From NCBI GenBank assembly GCA_022605955.1, contig JAKCOZ010000085.1:1302001-1366000 (forward strand): DNA of 64,000 bases, read 5' to 3'. Shown here in pieces: positions 26,501-41,500 of this stretch. The notes under the pieces are model-generated. The model did no database searches. It was not told where the DNA came from and saw only the letters and a program-made list of their open reading frames with translations. A program made the position numbers and the translations under genes. The DNA comes from Rallus limicola (lineage: Eukaryota; Chordata; Aves; Gruiformes; Rallidae). Positions within the stretch are counted from its first letter, which is position 1. The number at the start of each line of letters is the position of its first letter.

Positions 26501-29500
26501 TCCCTTGTGCTCGATATCAAGTATTACAGCAACTATTCACGCAAGTGAGGACATCTGAAATTGCTGTTGAGTCACTGGGCTTTAATTCAGCACAGGACAC
26601 CTAAACACAACCAGTGGGAAAGGGATGAATTGGGCCCAGACAGTTGAGTCACACAGTCATATTTACTCAATACGCAGTTCTGTTGTTGTTGGGTTTGTTT
26701 GCTTGCATTTAGCAGTTTTATGTGACGCTCTTTAGAGGATAAGAAGCAAAAGAATGTATTTTGAGCCTTAATGTGAAGGTGTTCCTTACAATTATTAAAG
26801 AACAACATACACTGAGCAAAAGGAGCAGCCATGCCTTCTGCCTTTCAGTGGGTATTTTACAGCCAAACTTCCAAAACAGGCACTTTATATAGAGCGAGTT
26901 GAAAAGAAATTATGGGGAGGGGTGAAAGGATAAAAGTTCCTTGCTCCCTGTATACCCATCCCTAGGAAAGCTCTCCCCTCTCGGTTAAGTGCCCTTTACC
27001 ATACTATAATCAATACATGCACTGCAATCATCTTTTTCAGCACGTGCTGTCTTTAAGGCTGCATCTTTAACAGTTGCAGTTAAAACAATTTCCATTACTT
27101 CTCAGCTGCTCAGAAAGCTTTTCCCAAGAAACAGCATTTTCCCACTTTCTCAGCTCATTTTTTTCCAGTTGTCTCTGAATATAAACAGGTTATTTTTTGC
27201 TTCCGTGTGATTTGACTGGGAGCTAAAGGACTGGCTTCCTCTGAATGGTGATCACATTGAACTGCTGAATGTTCTTAAATGTTCCAGGTTTACTGTATGT
27301 AATCAGGTTACTTGCTAAAGGAATGTCTGAAGAACATAAGGCAACAGACATCCCAGCGCAGTGAAAGGCCAGTCTTGGAAAGAATGTCGATTCCTCAGGC
27401 CTGCTGCCATCAAAAGCTTTCAACAACTATTCTGAGAAGGCTGTTCAATGACTCTTGGGGTCTGCACAGCAACCGAGAACTGGGAGAACTTCCTGACTTT
27501 CAAGGAAGGCTGAGCAGTGCTTCTGAAACCATAAGCTCTCACATCCATCCTTTCCCATCTCAGGGAAAGCTCAATGGTTCAACCAGGAAGCTGCAGGGCC
27601 CATCGCTGGTGTTATGGCTTTAGATCTTCCCAACCCATAGCAGAGATGTCACTTGTATTTCCATAGAAGCACCAGATCAGGGATGAGGCGGCATTTACTC
27701 TGTGGCCTCTGGGAGGCTGGATTAGAGGATCTCCAAAGGCCTGCTCCTGAACTAGCCTATGATCCTCATTAATAAAATCCATACCAGTTCAGTTTACTCC
27801 GTGCAAGCAATGGAGACACTCATCATTCAAACGCAATGCTGAGGCAATGAGTAATTAATAATCAACTTCAGCAGAAAAAAATGAGTAAGAATAACAACCT
27901 AAAAACATTACTTTATATTCATTTACAGGAAATGTACTGACACGCTGGTGTTGAAGAGAAAATACTGTATAAGGTAATTTCCATTTTAAATTGCCCATAA
28001 AGTTATGAACTGTTCCCCATGGAAAAGGAAACCAGGTGTAATGGCACCCAAAAGCATAAGCAAAAGAGTTTAAAAAAAAAACAAACCCCAAGCCAACCAC
28101 ACACCACACAAACACACCCCCAAAACTTCTAACAGGAAAAAAAAGAAATTGCAGGGAGAGGGACCTGACACCACAGTAACCGACAATTTGGCATGGTTGT
28201 TTATCCTGCTCATTGACTGCTGATCCCCAAACACATGTCCCAACCCAGCCTACACACCATTAATAATTCATAAGCATCACAATGCAAACAAGTGTCGGGA
28301 CTGTTAGTTGAAGCTACCAATCTTTACCCACAAGCCATAAACTGCAGTTCAGATTTCCATCAAACTGCATTACCTGGTCTAGGTTTTGGAAGAGCAGGAC
28401 ATCTCTACACGCTTCCTGCAGTCTGCATCGCTGCTCATCAGTTTTTGGATGAACTACCTTTAAAACAAAGTAAACCAAAACTGTCATGACAACAAAGAAA
28501 TATGATTACAGACTGAACCTTCACTGCAGAATGAAAAAGCAGAAGACAATCTGAGCAACAAAGCAGTTTGGTTTTGTTGTTTGCATAAACAGTACTTATA
28601 GGTAAACCTATAATGCAAGACAGAATGAACAAAAGAGATGGAAGAAATTTATTATGCTGACAATTAACACATGCAAAGTAAGAGTCAAGACAGACAAGAG
28701 GGGGAGGATGCATCTTCCTTTCCCTTCCCTTCTAACCCAGCCATAGAGTCAAGGCTTGAGCATTTGGAACACAGAAAAAAGTCAGCAGTCTTCTTTCTAA
28801 ACTCTGACTTAGCATAAAGTCAGTTTGTAAGATATATGATGCATATATATCTCAGCCCATCTAATAACAGAAATTATCTAAGAATAAGTTTGTTTGTTTT
28901 CCAACAAAATGATTTAACTAAAAGCTTTGCTGTTTGAGAGATTTTTTTTGATAGTTCCTCCAAATTATAAATATCACAACAGGTTAAAGGAGCCAACACT
29001 AACTGTCATAATGCTTATATGTGTGCTTCCAAGGGTCTAATTCTGAAAGCATCTACAAAAATATTAATTGCCTCACACTCACCACATTAACTCTATTTCT
29101 GGAATGACAAGAATTCAAAAAACACCACCACCAAAACACCCAGTTACATTGGTAGGCATTTCTACAAACTCCTTGTGTCCAAAGTTGAACAGATCTCCGG
29201 TCTGTGTTTTAAAAGAACACTGAATCAGTATTAATTTTCCTGACTTTTGATGTGTGGAAAACACTGAATTGTTGCTTTTGCAAACTGAAATTATGTATTT
29301 TATGTTCTTTTGCTGACTGGGAATTTAGGATTGTTAATATAGTTAATATAGTTTTGCTGTTGATTGTGTTAAAAGAATTAGTGCAAAATCTCTCCCTCAA
29401 ACAAGAGTTCAAATTCAAATACACAGCTCTGCTAAAAGATAAAGATGATCCTGGAAGGAGTTAAAAAGTGACAGAGACCATGGGTTGGAACCTAAGGAAA

Positions 29501-32500
29501 TGCGGCTCAGCAAACAGGCACAAAATTACCATACCAAAGCAAACCATACCACAGGCAAAGCTGTGGGGTCTTGATACCATCTCTGTCTGGGACAATGCCT
29601 GTAACTTTGGCGACACTGAGGCTGCCAGATTTAGGCAAACGACCCTGTATGGAGCTTTAACTTCCTCCAACCCTAGGCCTCTGCCCCACTACTCATTTGC
29701 CAGGACATCCGCACAAACAAAAAGGGATATGCAACAGTTTGGTTTTGTATAAAATAACTTTGTATTCTGGATAAATTAAAGTAAACCCAGGACTGACAAG
29801 GAGGAAACATCCCAAGGAAGGTTATACCTGGTATAGATAAGAAGGAAACATCCCAAGGATGACTGTGCATATCTGGAACAATCACAACTACGCATGTGCC
29901 AGGGAAAAGAGGTGAAAAGTTCAACCTGAGGAAGACTTCGAGCCTTCATCTCTGAGACCCCCTGACGACCACCACCACAAGACAGTGCGCAGGCGCAACT
30001 GGGAGGAGTTTATGGAAACGACTTCTTGGGACTCATTTTAATACGAAGCGGGACAGGTCATGAATATGTATAAGTAGAGGAGATAACCTAATGATTTTGG
30101 ACAAGATACTGTATAAAAATGCCACGAACTCCGACCAGAAGTGTGCCTACTTTGTGAGGTCACCCGCTCTTGCAAGAACGTATAGTAAATTACTGCTTCA
30201 CTAACGTGTCTACCTAGAGTCCTTTTTTTAGGACCCTTTTCGCATTTCTAACAGATGGAACAAACATATCCAGATTTACAAACATCTGGTTCAGACACAT
30301 TCCTAGGTTTGGGTTTGGTTTGTTTTCTTTTCATAGCATCTTGTTGATGAAGTATCAGCTTTTCTAGGGAAATTAAATTAGACTTAGATTTTCATCGTAG
30401 AAGCGCAAGCGAAGATGGAACCTGGAAATGGAGCAGGGGAAGTCCACAGAGAAAACACTGACTCTCACCACCCAGGCCGCAGGATTTGCTCAGACAGAAA
30501 CATCTCTCTGAAGAAATACAATTACAGTTTCTGGACTTGCAATTCCTAGAAATTCCTAACTTTCAAAGCCAGCAGAACAACAGGTGGCCAGAGTCTCAAA
30601 ATATTTCAACAAGTATTTCTTCCAGGCAGGACTGCCTTAACAAGAAAGGCAAGAAAAACCAGGTGAGGAATTTTAAGCACCCAGAAACAAACAGCTGTGG
30701 TAAAGCTTCACCAATTCTTCACAACAGCATCAGCGCTCAATGAATTGCCCCATCAAGCTCTTAAGATAACTAAGAAAGGAAACTATCCAGTATTTTAAAG
30801 ACAGCAGACTTAAGCACAGCTCTTGGGTCCTTTGAAATAAAATTACATTAAAGCTACAGGGACTAGGAAAGCGCATGACACAAAGTGGCCCTAAGTTTCA
30901 GAGGACTGTCCCTTTGTCCATGTCACACCACACAGCCTCTCAGAACAAAACACGCAAGTGCTAAGGGAAAGGTGACGTACAGACATCTGCCTGTCAAACT
31001 GCAGAGAGAACCACGCATGATGCAACTCACTCATCCTTACCCTTTGTTCTGTATCTTCTTCCTCTTCATCTGGATTGAAAACTTCAGCACGAACTTGGAA
31101 GAAAAAGAGGGGAGATTAGTGATATCGAGCGATTACATGAGAATATGTAAAACCCCAATTTTAATTCCTTTGTTTTCCTACAGGAAAAGCAAAGTCACGT
31201 TTGGTTTTGTGTCACCGTGGTGTCAGAGGCTTCAATCCTGTCCGTTCTCTGAGCAGGCACAGCATGTCTGTTCTCAAACTCTCACATGGAAAGTAACGTG
31301 TAACAGGAAGGCATCTTGCCTGGCGAGTACTCCAAAGTATGCACACACATCCCCTTTCAATTCTTACCAGAGCATTAACAGTCTCCATTGAAAGTCATTT
31401 ACAAACATCATCTCTAAAATCCAGGGGAAAAAAATCACTGCAGCTACACTCTTTTGTTCCTTGCAGCACAATGTATATGGCAAAACATACTAAAAAAACC
31501 CCCAAAGCATAAAGAGACATGTGTCCCTCACTCCCCATCGAGTCAGATTCACAAGCATTTATCTCCATTTGAGGTTCTCTATCAATACAGAGATACCACT
31601 TGACAGAGAAGTTAACCTGGGAAATGAACAATCAGCTCAGACATAGTATATTCTAGTGCAAGAAAATGTTTAGTCCCCTTCCCCACATGCTCCTCTATCT
31701 TCCTGCATTTAACTTTAATTAATATCAATTTGCAACAGAAAAACAACTTTAAAAGAATAGGCAAAGTGAGTTTTTTAAAAAGGATGAGAACATCTGTGGA
31801 AACCATACACTGCAGTGCCCAGGAACAAAGCTCTGCCAAACATGTCCTAACAACTACAGCATCTACTGCAAGAGAGGCAACGATAACAGAGAGCTTCTAA
31901 AGCTTCCAGCCATTTTTGTTCGGTTGTGTTACTTCAGAAAAGGCTTATCTTCACTCTCTTGCCAGTTTCCTCTCACTTCAGTCACTAGATAGCTCAGAAC
32001 TTTTTGGTTTATAAATTGCACTTTGTTTCCTGAGTTAAAGATCTCATCATGTCAAAGCAGGCGACAGATTCATTCCTCAATCCAGCAAGTGGGAAACAGA
32101 ACCTGCATCCATTTGCACAACCTGAAGAGTTTTCACATTTATGACAGCTAGAATGAAAAGCAACACTGAAACTTGAAAAACAGCTTAAGCCATCTGCAGA
32201 AAAATCAGCTGTTTCAGCCTCCAATCCACTAATGAGAACTGGCTGAAACCAAGTGCACATTATTAATTAAAAAGAACGTCATTGTGCCAGCCTAAAACTC
32301 AGGTCTTACAAGACTGGTCTTTCTCTTACTTCACGTGCTACATGAAAACCCCAGATGCAGGAGTACCCACGGCAGTACCACCTCCTGACTTCATCCTTAA
32401 TTCTCAGAGGGAGAACTGAGGCATGTCTTAATGATTGGGACAGCTGAGACACAACTTACAATGGTTGGGATTTGAGCAAACACCCCCCCTCAAATCTTTG

Positions 32501-35500
32501 TCCAATACCGAAGCAGAACGTTCAATGACATCAGCCACTTGCATGCAATGCACAGAGATGAAAAATCAAATGTAAATTGAGAAATATTTACAAGTAAAGA
32601 AGAAAAGAATGGATCATCAGTTCTGAAAACAGCTTCAAATTTCATTTTAAGTTTCAAGGAAACTAAAGTAACATCCGCTGGGTTCTTCATGGGCAGAGTT
32701 ACTCTGCATTACAGATTAACCATGAAGATACACAGTTGCTCAGCATGGCTGTGCCAAACCAGCTCAGTCCAGCAAGGATTAGAGGTTGACATGCAGCTCT
32801 GCACACAGTTCCAAAGCCTTCTCCGGTTGGGAAGCTGCACAGACCCTTCAGTCAGGCAAAGAAACCTCTGAGACACCAGTAGGTCTGCAAGGCCCCAAAG
32901 CCCAGCTCTGCCAGCACTGCCTCTCTGCACTGTTGCACGTGCACAGCAACAGGTAATTTAGGGGCAGAGAGGTAGAAACCACCTGGCTTACCTAAAGCTT
33001 TACTTATACCCTTTATTCAACTCGAAAACACCCACCTCTGATGTGGACGTTATTGGTATTTCTCAGTACTAATTGTAGTAAAACTGAAGTCACAGGCAGA
33101 GCTTGAAAGCACCCACTCCAGCCTACAGCCACCCCAAGGCACAACTCTGGACAGGCAGTTTTCCCCAGGGAGGCTGGGACATTGCAGCCGCTGAAGAGAA
33201 CTGGATGATGTCTGGCAGTGCACGCCATCCTTGTCATTAAAAACCTTTGATAACCATTCCATCAGTATGATTACAGCCTTTCCAGTGGTACTGTTACCTA
33301 AAATCAGACTTCCCCAGCTTGTTTTCTTCCCAACATATCAAGACAGAAACACTACAGCTCCAGTGACAACTGCTTGTGGTAGCACCATAATGGCAGTGTC
33401 ACACACTCCTACTTCACGCTACGTTTCAGTCACGAGTTCAGAGCAGACTGCTTAATCCATTACAAGTGCTGTCTTTTATGATGTTTTTTCTTTGCAGGAA
33501 ATCCCACTCTACAGGCACAGACATCTTTCCCCCCAAGATGCCTAAGGACAGGCAATATAAGAAGCCCTTTTAGATTATGACAATAGGTTGACAGCTTTTT
33601 CCATATGTGCAATTGTTTTATATATTCTGAGCACATTTTTCAAATATTTTTAATAAATTCGTATAGATTTTTTAAAAATCTGGCTTTAAGTGTTTATTTT
33701 AAAGGCTTTATAATCAGATAAAGAGTAAAACAACTTAGATAATACATTACAGCAGAACAGCCATTAAGCTTAATTTTTTTTTCCACTACAGAAAGATTTG
33801 GCAAAGTATTTAAAATTACATTTCCCTAGGGGCAAATTAGAAACTTCACAATGAAAGCCCTAGAACAACAAACCAAAGCAAATAATCAGAGTCTCTTTTA
33901 GATGTATATCTTTATGGACATAGAACAAAAGCATTACAATGCAGACAGTGCTGCTTCAGTGAGATGTTGAAGACAAAGATAAAGCACTTTTAACTTATGA
34001 TACAATGCATCCCTGCTTAATTATTATTTCTAGGTGAGCTCTGTTCAGGGTGTGGGTTTGTTTTGCTTACCTCCTTCTGCAACACACAGCATCCCACATG
34101 GAAACCACCCCAAGTTAAGTGACAGGCCTTGCCTCGCCTCAGCCACCCCACACATGGCAGGGGCACAGAGCACCAGACAGCTTTTTACCGTGGCATTTGC
34201 GTTATGGAGCTGCCTGGTGAATGATACAGAGACACAACTTGTACTTAAATGTCTTTACGTATGAATGCTGCAAAGTGCTTTAGCTTAGCCTTGCACCTAC
34301 GTGCTCACAAGTGGTTCAAGGCTCATACCCACCCACCTCACAGAAGCCAGGTGCTGGAGAATAATAATAGTAGAGCCATGAGGCTACTTCACACTGGCAA
34401 AAATAACAGAACGAAATGCCTCTAGATCACCTAAATACACATTTGTACACACATTCCAACAGTTTTACGTAACAGCCAGGCTGTAAGCTTTTCATCATTT
34501 GAAATCCTACCATTTAGAGAGGACTTAGTGTGAAAGCCCTCTGTAGATACAATACAGCGCTCTGCAAGCAGCCCCTCTCCTGCACAGCTGGAGAAGCCAA
34601 GGGACAAGATGACCTGGTTTCCTAGAAATCATCTGCTAAGGCACAATGAGGGCTCCTGCACTTCTGCCTTCCACATCTCTTAACAGCAGAGCCCAGTGTC
34701 CATCAGACACTAGTGAGCCCAGGACCCAGGAGCAAGAGGTGAGTCTGCATGAAAACTAAAAACAACAAAAAAAAGCTTTCCATCCCGGCAGAGGGCTAAT
34801 TAAAATAAATCAGCTTTCTATGTGGCAGGATCAAAGGAGTTCACATCTCTGACATGGTAACAACCAAACCCAAAATACTGCCACTTAGATCTTAGAAAGT
34901 AACTTAAAATTTGCTACTTCTGTTTCCAACTCCCTTTACCACATTTAAACAAAAAATGTGCAACTGCAGCAGGGTATTTTAGAGGTACACATTATTCATC
35001 TGTTCAGTGCAGCATGAGGAATTCAAGCCAAGCAAGCTTTATTCTTGCAAGTTAAGAAATCGGAAGACTGAAATGGATAAACATGCTGCTGACCTTGTTC
35101 AAGCCTTCTAAGAGAGCCTCACCGATGAGACAGTCATCCATCAAAAAGGTCTCCCAGAAAACACCATGCTACTACTATTTCACAGCAGCCAGCTTCACAA
35201 TTGTAGAAGCAAGCCTTCTGCTTTGATGATCCTCTGGTTTAGCCCATCACATAAATCTTAGCACGTTTCTAAATGGTTATGTAACCAACACAGCTAAAAC
35301 CAGGCATGTCTGCAGGCGCCTGATAAACACAGCGATACTTTATCTCAGTTACAAACAGCATGGAGAATGTTCTTTTTACATCTCCAGTTTACATCAAAAT
35401 ACCACAAATACCAATAAATGGCTCAAATCTATACCTTAAAAAAAAAAAAAGCATGCATCTTACTGGCTTTATTTGCAAACAGCAGACAGGAAAGGTAGTC

Positions 35501-38500
35501 TAGCTGAGGAATAAAACAGAAAAAATGCCTTCCCAGTCTAGAAATAAGAAATTTTCTTTCAGTTGCCAGACCAGGGCACTTTGTGTTTTTATACTTGCAG
35601 TCTTGATACATAACTCTAAACCTGCAATGAGGCACAGAGTATTTTAAAAGTACCCCGACACCTTGGGAAAAGTGCACTGAAGCACTTGTGTGTTAAAGCA
35701 AAGCAGGCATTTAGCAACGAAAACTACCCCCACCTTTCTGACATGCGTCACAACAGAGAACTGAAGGATGTCAGAGTCAGAAGGCATTTCTGAAAGGAAT
35801 GGTTCAGCAACTTAGGTATGAGTTTTAAAGATTCCTAGAAAATGTCCAAGTAGATTGACAATCCCATACTCCAGTGGGCCAAGTATTGCCTGTTTACATG
35901 GAGCAACAGTGGAGACTGCAAACCCAGCATCGTTCTGACCCAAGAGGAGTGCGTGCAGCGCAGGGATGTGGAAGCCCCCAGGTTCTGGTGCTTTCACCCA
36001 ACCACTTCCCCTTCTGGCACACAGGCAAAGAGGGGAACACAGAAACCTACTGTGCAATCCTCTGTAGGAAAGAAAAAGAAAAAAAAGAGGGGGAAAAAGG
36101 AAGCAACTACCCCCATTTCAATGCAGCTACTGAGCTACTCTGATGTCCCAGTGATTGTTAGTAGGAGAAGGCAGAACTCTTTGATTTGATGCAAGTCATC
36201 TTCAGGAGGAGTCAATTCCCCCAACACGCGGGTTTCATGCACAGGAAATACACAGTTCAACTGTTCTGGCAAATGACTAGTTCTACTCAGAACTTCATCA
36301 GTTAGAAGCTGTGGCCTTTCTTTATAACCACTTAGATCTGTTTCTCCATTACTGAAGAGAAGTGACTTGAAGAAGATTATACTCCTTCCTAAGCCAAAAC
36401 TTTGAAGACTCTGGAAAACCTGGTGTCAGACATTGCAACCAGGATCAGGCGAGTGATTCAGGCAGCCACATACCTGTGCACAAGCCATCTCCCAAAGAAA
36501 AGCCTTGATTTATTAAGTCTGTCTTTAAACGGGAGCACTATAAAAAGTGCTCACAGCACTTCCTACCTGCAACTGCTTTCAACTTGTTGTGCTCCCTGCA
36601 GCTAGTTTTTAGCATACTAACGAAAGCTTTGTGTTATTTGGAGCACACACGGTCTCACCATGGTCTTCTGGTATTAAAAATGACTGAGGGAAGTTTCTGA
36701 AAATACATGTGATAGCCTTTCATATTTAAATCAGGCACGATTTAAACTTTTCCACTCAATGTGGACTATTCAACCATTCCACATTTAGGTTGTTGCAGCA
36801 ACCTAAATGTCCCATGCTTGTGTTTAATTAGTGTAAGAGTGTAACATCTATGACTTTGAAATTTATATTTTAAAAGAAGGACAAAGAGCTGCCTTCTTTA
36901 ATCACAAGAAAAATGCAAAGCTCATCTAACTCACGAGGTCATTCCAAATATATAACGTCTCAGCATCGTGTCTTGCCCTAAGTATAAAACTGCCTTTTCA
37001 GCCTGTATCATGACCCGTGTTTCGAGGTTTCCTCCAGCATGTTTGCTTTCAGTTTCCTGTGCACAACAAAATATGTGGCAATATTTACATTTGGGCTTTA
37101 ATTCACACGTTAAAAAACAGCTTGGGCTCAAAGCAGGATTTAAAAAAAGCAATTCTTGTCTATCTCACCTCAAAAAAGAAAATTAAAATCCACCCCGCCA
37201 AAAAGTGAGAGAATGAAATTTTATTTTAAAAAAAGACTATCAGCTGAAGGCTGATCTTTTCAAAAGCATTTATGTTATCTAAAGATACGGACTAGCACTT
37301 AGGTAAGCTTTTAAAAGACGTTCATTGTAAAAGAGCTAATAAAAGTTAATGACCTGCACCTTTTTCAGAAGTATTCAGGTGGCAAAACTGGTCCTTATTC
37401 CACTACTGGCTTAACAAAAGTGCATTGCTATACCTTACTCTCCCAGTTTATAAAAAGGACTAATTTACCTTAAAATATTTGACTCCAGATTAATCATTTT
37501 TAATCATTAAGTAACGCTATAAGCATGAACAGTTATCCAAAAAGAGTAAGTATAGAGAACTGAATCTCTTCTACTCCACTGTAGCACTTGTACTCACGTT
37601 TGCACTGAGCAGACTGGATTGAATTTCACCTGACCAGGTATCACATTGATTTAAGTTTTAAATAAGGATGCTCACCGAGTGTTGTATCTCCTTTTACGTC
37701 ATTAAAAAGCTCCCATAGCCATTACAAGCAGAATTATTCACAACAGCGTGAAAAATCAAGTGATTGTGAAGTCACGACTGTTGATTTCCAAAAATAAGCT
37801 TTTCATTATTCACTGAATGCCAATTACATGCCAAGAATTTCTAAATAAGCCCCACTATTGCAAACAGAGAAACCAAGCTTTTGTTTGTTTGTTTTATTTC
37901 GTTTAATGAATAATGATTCAGGCACTTTCATACAGGACAGCACCCACACAATTTATCACCACTTCCATCTGTCATCCCACACACTTGGCTTTTGCTCATA
38001 TCAACATTTTTCAAAATGAATTATTTTCGCTCTAGTTAGGATACCAGTGTTGCAATCATTAGGGCTAGCAAAAAAATGATAGAAGTATCAGGTTGTTGAA
38101 ACAGGGAAGCTGTTTGTGCCGTTTGCAAAAATATGAATTTCTGAAGTCAAAAGTCTCTTACAATTTCTCATCGGTCTGAAAACCTTTCAGCAGAAGTTAT
38201 TGTACCATCCATTTCATAAGATGGTGAATAATCGATAGAAAATTCATTAAATAGCTGCAAGAGAAGAAACCAGATCATGATTTTCAACTCATCCTCTGAT
38301 TATCAGATAGTCTGGTAAGTAGAAATCCACGAGAAGGGCACAGAAAAAAAACCACTCAGCCTTCCTCCCTTGATCATTTCAAGTGATGAGATTTTATCAC
38401 TGAAGTAGTAGACATTATTCTGCAAGAGAAAAATACTCAAAACAACCTCCCAAAAGCACTGCTTCTTGCTGCACTGCTACTATCTTGATGTCCTAATTTA

Positions 38501-41500
38501 ACAGGATCCCCAAGCTGTATTCCTTACCCAATGCTACCATGCTGCATGACAGTAATTAATACAACAGTTCCTTCAAAAAGTATTTTTAAGCTGTCACTTT
38601 AAAAGGCTAAAAGCTACTAAAAAAAGTTTACTGTCCATAATATTGTCACATCCTGACATCTCAACTTGCCAGGGTGTGAAGAAAATGCTGTACCTCACTA
38701 GCAAGCCCAGAGGAATATCAAAGTAACTTATCTACTGCATGCTCACCTTTGGTACGAGTCAGAAGAATGGTGAGTTTAAGGTAGAGTCCCCCACTGTCAA
38801 AATGGAGAACCACCAGTGAGTCTGAAGTACCAACTGACATACAGACCTCTTCTGGAAGTTCATCTTATGAGGAAAGCGCTGGAAACTGTCCGAGGACATT
38901 CATTTAGACGTTATTCAAACACAAAATTCTGTACCTGCACCCTCCAAAAAGAGCATGCTAAAATGTTATACAGAGATGGGAAGGAGGGGGATGGGACAAA
39001 TAAACCAAAGCACAGTCATATGAGATTGATAGAGAGATGCCAAAGAGAAATGTTGAAAATACTGACTCCCAACCCAGCGTTTGCTGGAGATGCTGACAAT
39101 GTTAAATATCAGCATCCCCGACAATGCTCACAGTCCCTATACACACAGGAACAGGATTCAGTAACATTTAAACAAAATTATCATCAACATCTGTAAAGAT
39201 TTATTCTTAGGAGAGGGCTTAGCACCTGACTGCAGGCACAGCAGATTTCTCTCTCTCACTTGACTGAATAAAAGCTGCCCTACCTAAGGGCCTAACTGAA
39301 GCAAGTCCTGATTGTTCGATTACCTTTTCTATTAACATGAAAAAGGTCACAGATCCTGACAGTCATGTTACTGTGCTGGTATAAAAATATTAGGGAAATA
39401 GCTACCATGTATCACTTCCCTAGACTATATAAATCCAATTATTCTGCTTGCATGTGAAAACTGTGATCCCATTCCTATCCCACAGAGACCAAAGGAAGAC
39501 TGAGGAGAGCATACAAGTATATACAAGAGAGATGAATTATTTCTATTTATCTGAGCGACTCAGTATAACTGGAGAACACAGATGAAACCCTTCTGTCACA
39601 CGTGAATGGGATGGGTGTCATATTTTGTCAGGTTTTTTTTCTATCCCTTGAAGAAGTCAGCAAATCCTTTGGAGAGTGGGTGTTCTGTGGAATGAATCAA
39701 AGGTGTCTAGAAATGGCAATACAAAAATCTAGCAAAAAACTTTACTTTTTTTCAAACATGCTAAAACTAGAAGAGAAGAAACTCTGCCCAAGTGAGACCA
39801 TAGTAGGCGTCACAGTCTTCATTCCAGAACCACAATTAACTTCCATTCATATACTGCCAGGAGCAAAACTCTCCTCAGTGTTGTGTATCAGTTGTTTTAG
39901 CGGGACAAAGATCAATGCTCTCTCCTCTCCAGTTTTGAAACATCCCTGATATTATTACTCAAGAAAGGAGGCATCACTGATCTCTCTCACCTCCCTGCAC
40001 CCTGTGGGCACTAGCCAAAGGCTGAGATACTCACTGCTACTCCCTGCAGTCTTGTTCACTACAGAAAAGGAAGCAGCTAATGAAGTTTCTTGGGATCCCC
40101 TGTGCTTAAAGGAAGATCAAGAAATTTAACCAAGCAAGAAAGAATTTCACCACAGTCCAACTCCTGGGAGAAAGCAATCTGCCTGGTTTTCAGGCCATCC
40201 AAACCAAGCCTGGGCAGACCAGGCAGTCAGCAAGCTGTGTACCCAGCAGAAGGCTCAGACATGGCTAATTCACTTAAAGCAGCGGCAGCAGGAAGACCGT
40301 CCTGCTGGGTAATTAGCACTGAAATTACCCACAGCACCACAGATCTGCAGCATCCTAGAGCTAGGAGATTTTACAATTACCAGGTATGGTTTCTTTGCTT
40401 CTTTTTAGTTTCTACATAGGAATAGCTTATGATTTTGCAAACAGAGGATTATTTTAATTAAGTCGGCCAACCAGCCTGTATACTAATTAGCACTGACAGA
40501 CACAACGTTGGGGTCTGGGCATATGCCCTGGCACCTCACCACATTACATGGCCAAACGTGCCATGCACAAGGAATCTATTCACAGGATGAATTTTAGGGG
40601 AACACCAAGCTCTCCTTTCTCTTTCTCCCTCCTAGCATTGCCTGGAAAAGGCTGTTTCTCTTCATAAGAGCACTACTTGGGCACTCTGCACTTCTATAAA
40701 TAATCCCATGAACGTGATTAGGTAAGTTCCCCTTTTCCAGGATGACCCTCCTGCATGATGTATGGAGTTTCTCCCACATGCTGCTGCTTTGCTGGCTGAA
40801 TCTCTGACCAGCACACAGAGCCACGCTTCTCTGGTCAAGAAGCAAACGGGATTCCCTGCAGAGCCTTTATGGTTGTCAAACCGCCTGGAAGAGTTTACTG
40901 CCAAGCTAGCCAACAGCATCCCTCCCCTCGGGGAATACATCAGCCTAGGAGGTGATGAAGTAGGAAACACTGCAGAAATGGGGAGCACCACTGAGCAGAA
41001 TGAATCTCCCTGTTCTCAGAGTCCTGCGGGGTGAACAGGAAGTAGCAGCATGTGAGAACCTGCTACTATGAGAGCAGCATCACCACTTTTGGTCAGTGGT
41101 TTGGGAAATGTAGAAATAAAATTAATTCTTCTTTTGGACAAAAAGAGGATAAACATGGTATGTTTTAACGTACAAGGTCAGCCACCTTGACCTTTCTAAG
41201 AGATTACCAGTTGTTGAGCAGTTTTCCTAAATCCTGGTTTCTTGGTATCTGAGGTATCACATATCCTAGAATTAGAGTCATTTGCTCAAAGTCTTCAAAA
41301 AACACAAAACCATACTTCCTGACCCTATGTCAGGAAACTCATGTGCTGAGTAAGAATGACAGCTAAACACCTCAATGAAAATTGAATAATCATCACAACG
41401 GGGTTTGGGGGTTTTCTCCTATGGGTTTAAGCATCTTTAGAATCTGCATTAGCACACCAAGGGAATCATGATCATACGCTTACCTTTGGGCAGCTACTCA

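Larger units (their letters stand above)
14527..31040 (-). other. PRKAR2A: PRKAR2A introns 3 to 10
   Basis: Introns lie at 28458-31040, 24898-28373, 22032-24790, 19932-21877, 18134-19829, 15805-18058, 15163-15738 and 14527-15023. Apart from the LTR (29253-30253) and a CR1 tail (27705-27770), they show no recognisable element. Confidence 0.85.

Noticed and set aside
29468..29752. 94-codon plus-strand reading frame
   Set aside because: It lies within the candidate LTR and matches no known protein.
30885..31391. 168-codon plus-strand reading frame
   Set aside because: It overlaps PRKAR2A exon 3 on the opposite strand and has no recognisable domain.
38816..39196. 126-codon plus-strand reading frame in intron 2
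   Set aside because: No domain, no splice context and composition like the surrounding intron.
40090..40419. 109-codon plus-strand reading frame in intron 2
   Set aside because: There is no recognisable family. It is a single open stretch without supporting signals.
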